From: CAYNRA01 sp046296415
GTDB taxonomy: Bacteria > Bacteroidota > Bacteroidia > Cytophagales > Spirosomataceae
Length of the DNA: 64,000 nucleotides
Assembly: GCA_046296415.1 (NCBI GenBank)
Contig: JBKBLN010000002.1
Span: forward strand, 124,001 to 188,000
Reading direction: 5' to 3'
In this document: piece after piece, positions 53,033-60,360 of the stretch
Numbering within the stretch: position 1 is the stretch's first letter
How the letters are laid out: each line of letters begins with the position of its first letter
Made by a program: the position numbers and the translations under genes
Notes under the pieces: generated by a model
The model's input: the letters and a program-made list of their open reading frames with translations, nothing else
Told to the model about the DNA's origin: nothing
Database searches by the model: none

Positions 53033-54241
53033 TCACCTAATTAATAAGAAAGAATGAGTATAAACGAATTCATATTCGCGGACCATGTAATTAATCCGGC
53101 AGATATATTGGCCTGACGAAACTTCAGTTCCACTTTCGTCTTTTCCGTCCCACGTCCAAGGATCATTGATGGTTTTAATAATTTGCCCTTGCCTATTCAC
53201 AATCTGAATTTTTTTCGGTTTTACAGGTCCGGGAAAAACCCCTTTAAGCTCCTCATTCCATTCATCATTATTTTTAGTAAAAATCGTTGGGAAAATAGGT
53301 ATTGGAATAGCAGGTAACTCAATCTGATTGGACCATGCCCCCACCAGAGTTCCATTACGAAAAATCTCCACCAAGACTTCAAATTGAATATTTCGATTTA
53401 ACCATTTGATATCCAGAGCCAAAGGCTGTTTACAATCCTCACAAACTACCTCCCGAATCCCAAATTCGGTAAGAGCATAGAGTATCGATCTGGTTTTTTC
53501 ATATTCATTAGGTAACTGCCAAGTCATTAGCATTTCTTTGTTGTCCCACTCAAGCCATGGCGGGCAAAAGGGAGGAGATGGGGGTGTCCAAATTTGGCAT
53601 TCACCTAGATAACTGGTCGTAAAACAAGCAGGCTTGGTTTGGGGTGCAGGAAATTCATAGCTAGTTGCAGCATCCTCGCTGATCAATAGCCCGTCTTGAA
53701 AAAGCCGATACGTCGTAGCCAAGGGATTAGGCTGGAGAGTAACGGTAATCTTACCTAATTCATCAATTGAAGCCGTATTTTCAGTTAAAATAGGAGATTG
53801 AATTGGACTCTTTATCTTTATTGGTTTACATTGAGCAACAGGCTGATTTCGGGTATCTAAAGCCACTTGCATAATCCAGTAAGTTCCCGTATCCGCCACA
53901 GAAATTCCCACGCGATTGACCAATGCTAGTTGGTCGGGTAGTGGAATCTTATTATCATCCTTGACGTCATACAGGTATTTTACTTCTTTAAGACTGGATT
54001 CGCTATTAACGGTTTCAAAAAACACAGGTTGCCCGTCGGCTGGGACACAAATTTCAGTAACATAGTCTGCCTTCCCACCCACCTGGTATTTTACTACAAA
54101 ATCACCTCCTATTTTATAGGGAGTTGGAGGATTTTGACATACGTTGGGAGGTTTTTGACCCAATACTGGTCCTAAACTCCAAAAGGCTCCTGCGATAATG
54201 CAGAAGCCTTGGAAAAGTATATTAAAATATCGATTCCTCAT
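53033..54241 (-). CDS. Secreted protein with type-B T9SS (gliding-motility/CHU_C-like) C-terminal domain
   Basis: A 402-residue protein from ATG 54241 (signal GFCIIAGAFWSLGPVLGQ). An N-terminal region (NPPTPYKIGGDFVVKYQV) and beta-sandwich repeats are followed by a C-terminal module: KKIQIVNRQGQIIKTINDPW, WDGKDESGTEVSSGQYICRI, matching the pattern VxNRxGQ...WDGxxxxGxxxxxGxY of type-B sorting domains. Such domains direct export through the type IX system. It ends the six-gene operon, 10 bases after the previous gene, and its export would be under PorX-type control (inference). The frame extends to 54379 but that overlaps the upstream gene. Confidence 0.8.
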   Translation of the reverse strand: MRNRYFNILFQGFCIIAGAFWSLGPVLGQKPPNVCQNPPTPYKIGGDFVVKYQVGGKADYVTEICVPADGQPVFFETVNSESSLKEVKYLYDVKDDNKIPLPDQLALVNRVGISVADTGTYWIMQVALDTRNQPVAQCKPIKIKSPIQSPILTENTASIDELGKITVTLQPNPLATTYRLFQDGLLISEDAATSYEFPAPQTKPACFTTSYLGECQIWTPPSPPFCPPWLEWDNKEMLMTWQLPNEYEKTRSILYALTEFGIREVVCEDCKQPLALDIKWLNRNIQFEVLVEIFRNGTLVGAWSNQIELPAIPIPIFPTIFTKNNDEWNEELKGVFPGPVKPKKIQIVNRQGQIIKTINDPWTWDGKDESGTEVSSGQYICRINYMVREYEFVYTHSFLLIR

Positions 54242-54251
54242 ACCTACGAAA

Positions 54252-55958
54252 TTAATAGGGTAATTGCTCTCGGATGAAAAAGTTGTTTGCTCGGAAAATG
54301 TTACCGGAATGGTTTTGAATGATATTTGAATAAATGAATTCAATGTCATTTCCACTACCCTGAAAAACCGTTTCACCATTTAGATCTACATCACCCAGGT
54401 TGTATGTCCGTAGTTTGAAAGAGGGAGACTGAAAGATATTTCCTGCACTAGAGAAAATTAACTGGTATATTGGATTGACATCATTTTCAGTTCCTTGGAA
54501 AATGACCCTGTTTTGTACATTAACAGAATAATTCACATTTCCTGCCCAAAGAGCAGGTCCCTGTGCAGTTAAAACAGTAGGCTGAGAGAGAGATTGAGTA
54601 TTCAATCGGAGTAACGGAAAATTAGGTTGCCGGAAGTCCATTGATTGTACTACCCCTCTAAAATTAAAGGCATTGGCTGTCATTACCCCTAAGTGATTTC
54701 GATGTCGAATCGCTACATAATAATCCGCTTGTACAACGCCTGAGAATGTTAGAACACTTGATCCATCGATATCGACAATATCTCCGTCTCGTTGAAGTAA
54801 CCCAGCTTTTGCAGCAACAATTTGACTAGAATCCATCTTGGACCGAAGTTCTACCACTATCCAATCGACAATGGCATTATCGCCTATGTTCAAAAATACA
54901 GAGGAATTCAAAGGCCCAGAGGTATGGGTCAAAGTATATCCTAAGCTTGGGTAGGGATTTTGGATCGGAATTAGATTTTTTACTCTTAAGTCATCCCGCA
55001 TCAAAGATGAGCTAACTCCATACAAAGCCCCCTGCAACCACACCTTAGCGGCTAATTGTACTCCCACCGGGCAGCCTGATGGAGCGACTCCAGGAAGTAA
55101 TGGACATTCGTCATCTTTGTCGGGTACCCCATCCCCATCTGTATCAGGATCAATTGGAACGGCAGTTCCGCCCAATGTAAAAATAGTGTAATCCTGCAGA
55201 CGGACCGCGGCTAGAGAAGATACTGATCCAGAGTCAAGGGTAGAAGAATACCCTAGAAAAGACGAATTATCTGGAAGTGACCCAATAATTTCCCAACGTT
55301 GATTTACTTTATGCCAACCCACAATTCGAAGCCGACTTAAATCATTCTGGGTCAGTGCACTTACTTGAGAGTTGGGATCATAGCTAATGGAGATAACAGT
55401 TTGCCCCTCTCCCATCAAATGCCAATACTCTCTATTGGAAACATTTCCAACATCCGTCTGTTTGGTTAAAGGGCTGTAGGTATTCCCAAACGGTAATGGA
55501 CCATGATTTCCACCCGCTAAAGAGGAGGTAACTGCTACACCTGGAGAAACCCCAAAATAGGCTGCTGTTATGGAAGAATCTGAGCTGAACGTCCCTGAGA
55601 CTCGAAGCGGACGGTATTGCCCATTATCCCCAATCGGAAAGGTGAACAATCCTGTCCCGTATTTTCGAACATACCCATCGACATGGGATTGGTCGGATGC
55701 ACCGTTCCATTGACTTCCATTGACAAATGAAAAAATCCCATACGGGAAGGTCCGTTCAGTACCGATCAACCCACTAGGTACCAATCCAGCCCCCTCCCGA
55801 AAGGAATGATCTTGATGTACAGCCATTTCAAGACCAGGCCCCACAAAGGTATTTCCTTGTGTCGATGACTGAGCCATCAAATAGGATGAAACGCCTACCC
55901 ATAACCAAAGGATGAGTAGTCGATTCATTGTCAATACGATGTTTGGACGATTCTTCAT
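54252..55958 (-). CDS. Large secreted surface protein with thrombospondin type-3 calcium motif
   Basis: A 568-residue protein from ATG 55958, preceded by an A-rich leader; a second Met at 55928 lies just before the hydrophobic signal core (LLILWLWVGVSSYLMAQ). The first half has beta-rich segments (YGTGLFTFPIGDNGQYRP). DPDTDGDGVPDKDDECPL near residue 275 is a thrombospondin type-3/dockerin-like Asp-rich calcium loop. The second half contains repeated VDLNGETVFQGSGNDIEFIY-type segments. Operon context (TPR protein 2 bases upstream, type-B protein 10 bases downstream) suggests a cell-surface assembly. Exact function unknown. Confidence 0.75.
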   Translation of the reverse strand: MKNRPNIVLTMNRLLILWLWVGVSSYLMAQSSTQGNTFVGPGLEMAVHQDHSFREGAGLVPSGLIGTERTFPYGIFSFVNGSQWNGASDQSHVDGYVRKYGTGLFTFPIGDNGQYRPLRVSGTFSSDSSITAAYFGVSPGVAVTSSLAGGNHGPLPFGNTYSPLTKQTDVGNVSNREYWHLMGEGQTVISISYDPNSQVSALTQNDLSRLRIVGWHKVNQRWEIIGSLPDNSSFLGYSSTLDSGSVSSLAAVRLQDYTIFTLGGTAVPIDPDTDGDGVPDKDDECPLLPGVAPSGCPVGVQLAAKVWLQGALYGVSSSLMRDDLRVKNLIPIQNPYPSLGYTLTHTSGPLNSSVFLNIGDNAIVDWIVVELRSKMDSSQIVAAKAGLLQRDGDIVDIDGSSVLTFSGVVQADYYVAIRHRNHLGVMTANAFNFRGVVQSMDFRQPNFPLLRLNTQSLSQPTVLTAQGPALWAGNVNYSVNVQNRVIFQGTENDVNPIYQLIFSSAGNIFQSPSFKLRTYNLGDVDLNGETVFQGSGNDIEFIYSNIIQNHSGNIFRANNFFIREQLPY

Positions 55959-55960
55959 AT

Positions 55961-56677
55961 TTATTTCTTTTCTGCCGGAGCCATCTTCTCAATTTCGGTC
56001 AACTGAAATGTTGCCAATGAAAATGGACTCGTGATACTCAATGCTTTCTGAAAAGCATCTTTGGCTTTGTCTGTCTGATTTTCTCCCAGGTAGGAAAGCC
56101 CCTCCATATACCAGGCAAATGCTGAAACCCCGATCGTCTCCTGCGATTTATTATCTGGAGTGGGTACACGGAGTGTTTGCTCTGGTTTGTAGGTGAGTGT
56201 GCGTAAACTTTGAGCCGTTTGTTGACACTCCAACAAACGTTTTAATGTCCATTGCAACTGAACCAATTCGACTCCATATAAGTAGTTTTTGGTCATTTGA
56301 AACAGTTTATTGTATACCTCAGCGGATTCGGCGATTTTATTCAATGCACGCAGACTAGTCGCTTTTATAGAAAGCAAAGATTCGTCTTGGGGTCTGAGGA
56401 GCAGCAACTCATCGGTCAGCAAACTGGCTTGAACATAGTTCTCACTGTACATATACCATTGAGCCAAGGTATCTGCATAGTTTGTGGGCCCACCAGAGGC
56501 TAGTAGGTAATTTAAACTGACAATGGCGGTGTAGGCATCACCCCGTTTTTTGGCAAGCCTGTAGGTGTTTTCATGTAAATTAACCGAGGAGGCTGGTTTG
56601 GCCTCTGGTTTAGAGGCCTGTCCAAAGCCCTGAAATGCGAAAAAAGAGAAGCTAATGAATGAGAATAGAGTTTTCAT
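55961..56677 (-). CDS. Exported TPR-repeat protein
   Basis: A 238-residue protein with a signal peptide (LFSFISFSFFAFQGFGQ) and helical pairs of tetratricopeptide type (DAYTAIVSLNYLL, NYVQASLLTDELLLLRPQDE, KIAESAEVYNKLF, AWYMEGLSYLGENQTDKAK). It is likely periplasmic and may serve as an assembly or secretion adaptor for the large surface proteins on either side. The gaps are 2 bases to both neighbours, so it is certainly part of the operon. Confidence 0.85.
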   Translation of the reverse strand: MKTLFSFISFSFFAFQGFGQASKPEAKPASSVNLHENTYRLAKKRGDAYTAIVSLNYLLASGGPTNYADTLAQWYMYSENYVQASLLTDELLLLRPQDESLLSIKATSLRALNKIAESAEVYNKLFQMTKNYLYGVELVQLQWTLKRLLECQQTAQSLRTLTYKPEQTLRVPTPDNKSQETIGVSAFAWYMEGLSYLGENQTDKAKDAFQKALSITSPFSLATFQLTEIEKMAPAEKK

Positions 56678-56679
56678 TT

Positions 56680-59595
56680 TTATGGTTTCGTTTTTAATAA
56701 GTCAATTTCTTTTTTTAAGGATTCGATTTCGATTGTTTTACTATCGAGTGATTTTTTTAATTCTTGCACCGAATTAATGAGTAAATACAGTAATTCGTCT
56801 GAGTTAAAGACCCGTTGGTCTTCCAGACCATTTTCTTTCACCCGCGTTACGGTATTGGGTAGAATTTTCTCAATTTCTTGCGCCAATATCCCTACTCTTC
56901 TTTTTGCCTTCTCCTCTGCGCTCATATGCTCTACGGTTGCCTTAAAGTTGTACTCGACTGGGCGAATTTGCATCAATTCTTTTAACCCCTTCTGGTAGCT
57001 TACGATGTTCTCTTTGATCCGCATGTCAGAAGTAGTTGCCCAGGCCGAGTTCGTGGCACGGCCTTGACCATTGATATGAAGGATATGAGATGGGTTTGAG
57101 ATACCTACTCCCAGAAAACCAGCGTTGGTAAGTCTCATTTTTTCTGTAACTGGTGTTGAATTTGTTAAAAATTGAATGCCCCCCCCGCCTCGATTGGCCA
57201 CAAGTTGAAGTGATGTTTGAGTTGGATCAATTGCATCATCTAAAGCCTGAATCAAACCGCCTGATTGACCACTTGCATTTTCAACAATAAGTTCTCCTTT
57301 AACGATTGTTTGGCCATCTATTCTTGCAATTCCTGAAGCAACATGGAGCCGGCTTGTAGGCGAAATGGTACCTATTCCAATATTTCCATTATTGGCCACA
57401 AATAAACCAGATGATGAGGAGGGAGCTATATTCCCAGGGTTGGAAACAATTTGCAATCCTTCATCACTTCTTCGGATATCCGACCTAATATTGGAGGGGG
57501 AAAGGAAGATCATGCCTGGTAACCCCGTAGGTGTACTTGTGCTTATTGAGCCGGTAGTGCCAAAGGAAACTGTCAATTTGGCGGATGGGTTGGATGTACC
57601 TATTCCCAAATTTCCGTTTGGAGCAATTCGCATGACCTCTGTCAGAGAGGTTCCAGAACCCTCGGTTAGGGACCAAATAAAACCACCAGGACCGGTTCCT
57701 CTGTGATTAATAAATCCAGTCATTCCTTGCGCAGAAGCACCCGCTTGGCTCGTACTATTCCATAAAAAATAACTTCCTTGAGAACCATACACATCGTTCA
57801 CCCCTGAGGTTGAGGATCTCATGGCACCCGCGACATCTAACCGTTGAGCTGGTCCAGTATTACCTATACCTACATTTCCACTCGCTGAAATGGTAAGGCG
57901 TTCGGTGTTATCTGTGATCAATCTGATTCCTGTCGTCGACGCAGTTCCTACTAATAAATTTCCGGTTGAGGCGTTGGTCTTCACCCATGCATCGCCAACC
58001 GTACTTGGTCCCAATCCTTGGCCAGCTGTACTTGCTACCCCGATTTCAAACTCAGTACCCGTTCTGCCCATGGTAAATACTGAAGGTATAGAAGTCGAGC
58101 CCGATAACTTGGACAAAGACCCAGTTCCTGTGAATGTGAGTGAATTGGCGCCTTGAGTGACTGTCCGAGCGCTGGACAATGTTCCATCATTGGCGTATAG
58201 GTTGATCGTCCCTATTGAACTTGGAGAAACCCAAGTTGGTGCTCCTGTGGAACCTGAGGAAACTAATATCTGTCCTGCACTCCCGGGTAAATCATTAGGC
58301 CGGAATGTACCCGAAAACTTAAAATTACCGTTTAAATCAAGGGCTTGGGTTGGATTTTGGGTGCCAATTCCCATGTTGCCCGTTGCATTGATCCGTACTC
58401 GCTCCACATTGTTTGTTTCTAAAGTTATCCCATTGGTGGATTGCAATCCTAAGAAGCTGGATACGTTCGTGCTGGTGGTTAACTGCCCTGAGCCAGTTAC
58501 GGTGAATGCCATACCATTATCTACCCGAACGTTGCCGCCTGCAATTTGCAATCGGTCGTCGGGTTGTTGCGTGGGGTTTCCCCCGATCAAGACTTTGGGA
58601 TCGTTTTGACCAACCATTTTCATGATTTGGGTAAATGCAGTATTATTCTCCGTCCAACTAAAGGTAAATCCGCCTTGCCCACTGGTACCTCTATGATTGA
58701 CAAAATTGGACATTCCATAGTTAACAATACCCTGCTGTATAGGATCATTCCACAGTATTTGTGTTCCTTGAGAATTGACAGAACCATTGCCGCCGACAAG
58801 CAGACCACCCCCACGAACTGTTAGTTTCATAGGAGCACTCGTGGTACCTATGCCAATATTTTGGGCAGTAGTTACCCGTAGCGCCTCTTTTCCATTTCCA
58901 AACAACCGAAAAGGTTGAGCATTTAGCGTTCCGATCACATTATTACTTGATGAAGGGAAATTTCCACCTAATCGCCAATAAGGAGAAAAAGGTGGAACGG
59001 TGTCAACAAGTACCCAGGAACCCCCACTGAATTGATAGGTATTTCCTGCATTTACTCCTTCGGTTACCAACCGCCTTTCACCATTTGTAGGAAGTGTAAA
59101 TTGCCAAGAATTTGCTTCTTCGCTGAATCGAGCAATTCGTGGAGCTTGATTTAACCAAGCACCTGTGGCACCCGAAGGTACAATGTATGTATCCCCATCA
59201 GCGGGCGAGACAGGAGGCGTGGTTAGAACATTATTGATAACAGGCCCTCCATTAAAATCTATGGTTGCATTATCTGCAAACTCTACCCGACACCATTTCG
59301 TCCCATCATGATAATAAAACCCAGGGGTTACGTTATTGGGTGATATGCCGGCTGTTGCCAAATTATACACCAGCATACCAGCTTGGGCAGTTCCCGTTAA
59401 GGGAGCATAGCTGGTGGTTGAAGTTAAACTAACCCTTGGTATTAATAAACCCTGGTTACTGGTACCAGTCAAATCCAGAATGGCACTGGCTTGTTTGGTA
59501 CCAAGCTGACTCCCCAGCTTAATCCCAATTTGGCCGTTTACCCAAAATGGAAACGCGAGTAGGGTAAGTACTAAATAATAGACTCCTTTTTTCAT
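56680..59595 (-). CDS. Tail-fibre-like surface protein with C-terminal S74 intramolecular-chaperone domain
   Basis: A 971-residue exported protein from ATG 59595 (signal YYLVLTLLAFPFWVNGQ). The N-terminus shares a module with the two upstream genes (SAILDLTGTSNQGLLIPRVS; GMLVYN; GFYYHDGTKW). The long middle is built of repeats around NVGIGT..P...L, with internal duplicated blocks (NHRGT.GQGGF, NHRGTGPGGF). From residue 855 a Peptidase_S74 domain follows: TSDMRIKENI, VEYNF, VGILAQEIEKILP. This domain is known in phage tail spikes to promote trimer formation and then self-cleave at the Ser of the SD motif. A short coiled coil (LKKSLDSKTIEIESLKKE) ends the protein. Trimeric fibre formation is inferred. 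Confidence 0.88.
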   Translation of the reverse strand: MKKGVYYLVLTLLAFPFWVNGQIGIKLGSQLGTKQASAILDLTGTSNQGLLIPRVSLTSTTSYAPLTGTAQAGMLVYNLATAGISPNNVTPGFYYHDGTKWCRVEFADNATIDFNGGPVINNVLTTPPVSPADGDTYIVPSGATGAWLNQAPRIARFSEEANSWQFTLPTNGERRLVTEGVNAGNTYQFSGGSWVLVDTVPPFSPYWRLGGNFPSSSNNVIGTLNAQPFRLFGNGKEALRVTTAQNIGIGTTSAPMKLTVRGGGLLVGGNGSVNSQGTQILWNDPIQQGIVNYGMSNFVNHRGTSGQGGFTFSWTENNTAFTQIMKMVGQNDPKVLIGGNPTQQPDDRLQIAGGNVRVDNGMAFTVTGSGQLTTSTNVSSFLGLQSTNGITLETNNVERVRINATGNMGIGTQNPTQALDLNGNFKFSGTFRPNDLPGSAGQILVSSGSTGAPTWVSPSSIGTINLYANDGTLSSARTVTQGANSLTFTGTGSLSKLSGSTSIPSVFTMGRTGTEFEIGVASTAGQGLGPSTVGDAWVKTNASTGNLLVGTASTTGIRLITDNTERLTISASGNVGIGNTGPAQRLDVAGAMRSSTSGVNDVYGSQGSYFLWNSTSQAGASAQGMTGFINHRGTGPGGFIWSLTEGSGTSLTEVMRIAPNGNLGIGTSNPSAKLTVSFGTTGSISTSTPTGLPGMIFLSPSNIRSDIRRSDEGLQIVSNPGNIAPSSSSGLFVANNGNIGIGTISPTSRLHVASGIARIDGQTIVKGELIVENASGQSGGLIQALDDAIDPTQTSLQLVANRGGGGIQFLTNSTPVTEKMRLTNAGFLGVGISNPSHILHINGQGRATNSAWATTSDMRIKENIVSYQKGLKELMQIRPVEYNFKATVEHMSAEEKAKRRVGILAQEIEKILPNTVTRVKENGLEDQRVFNSDELLYLLINSVQELKKSLDSKTIEIESLKKEIDLLKTKP

Positions 59596-59614
59596 ACTTC
59601 GTTCGTTTTGAGAC

Positions 59615-60307
59615 TTATTGTTGATTGACCACCCACCAGTCTGTACCATCACTTTGAATGATGAAGGTGCGGGCATAGTTTAAGGTCGCTAGATTTACTC
59701 CGGGGCTCATTTTAAGGGTTGGGGAAAAAAGTAATGGATGATCTGTCATATCAATTTTCCCAATTTTAAATTTCTTACCTTGTACCCCATTGGGTGCAGG
59801 TAGAGTAAGAGTAAGTCCAGTAGCAGAGCTGGATACATCAAACAAAATCGTGTCGTCTGTTGGTGCAATTTGATAATGGGTGGTTTTGATTTGCAGCGAG
59901 CTCGTGGGCAGCACGGCATTCAAGTTGGTCCAAGCTACTCCAGTATTAGTTTGTACCAGCACATCTCCCGCGGAGCCTCCTTTGGGTAGGCCGGTGTAGA
60001 TCCAACCTGTACCGTCAAAAAAGTACACCCCTTCCCCAAATGCCGGATAGGCTGCAGAACCCGGTAACGTTGGATTGAGGTTATACACCACCATGCCTTT
60101 TACCGCCTGCCGGGGCGAAGTAGCTCCCATGGCAGCCTGGGTGGTAGCACTTAGCGAAACACGCGGAAAGAGAATACCGCGATTGGTTGTTTCAAGTTCC
60201 AACAACGCGGAGGGTGTCAAAGTGGTGGGATTATCCCCAATCTTGACCTGAGCCTGGGCTTGGTAAAAACCTAAACAAATAAGGAGTAACAAGAACCTTT
60301 TCATCAT
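59615..60307 (-). CDS. Short exported protein with the operon's shared N- and C-terminal modules
   Basis: A 230-residue exported protein (signal FLLLLICLGFYQAQAQ) from ATG 60307 or 60304. It carries the N-terminal module (SALLELETTNRGILFPRVSL, GMVVYN, GVYFFDGTGW) and a C-terminal module (LTLPAPNGVQGKKFKIGKID; TFIIQSDGTDWW) found at both ends of the 991-residue protein encoded upstream. It is thus a minimal version without the fibre region. It may be a cap, adaptor or anchor. Gaps are 53 and 19 bases to its neighbours, so it belongs to the operon. Confidence 0.8.
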   Translation of the reverse strand: MMKRFLLLLICLGFYQAQAQVKIGDNPTTLTPSALLELETTNRGILFPRVSLSATTQAAMGATSPRQAVKGMVVYNLNPTLPGSAAYPAFGEGVYFFDGTGWIYTGLPKGGSAGDVLVQTNTGVAWTNLNAVLPTSSLQIKTTHYQIAPTDDTILFDVSSSATGLTLTLPAPNGVQGKKFKIGKIDMTDHPLLFSPTLKMSPGVNLATLNYARTFIIQSDGTDWWVVNQQ

Positions 60308-60325
60308 GAGCAAAAAATTTAGATT

Positions 60326-60352
60326 GGGGTGAGGAGCCACTCCCCTCACCCA
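60326..60352 (-). promoter_or_regulatory. Intercistronic hairpin in the fibre operon
   Basis: GGGTGAGGAG pairs with CTCCCCTCACCC (one bulged C) between the first and second genes. The minus-strand RNA has no full T run directly after the stem but does have AATTTTTTG 13 bases on. It could partially terminate or protect the upstream message, favouring the first gene product. Confidence 0.5.
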
Positions 60353-60360
60353 CGAGACAA

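Noticed and set aside
54242..54379. N-terminal extension of the type-B sorting protein to 54379
   Set aside because: It would overlap the coding end of the upstream gene by about 130 bases; ATG 54241 gives a proper signal peptide.
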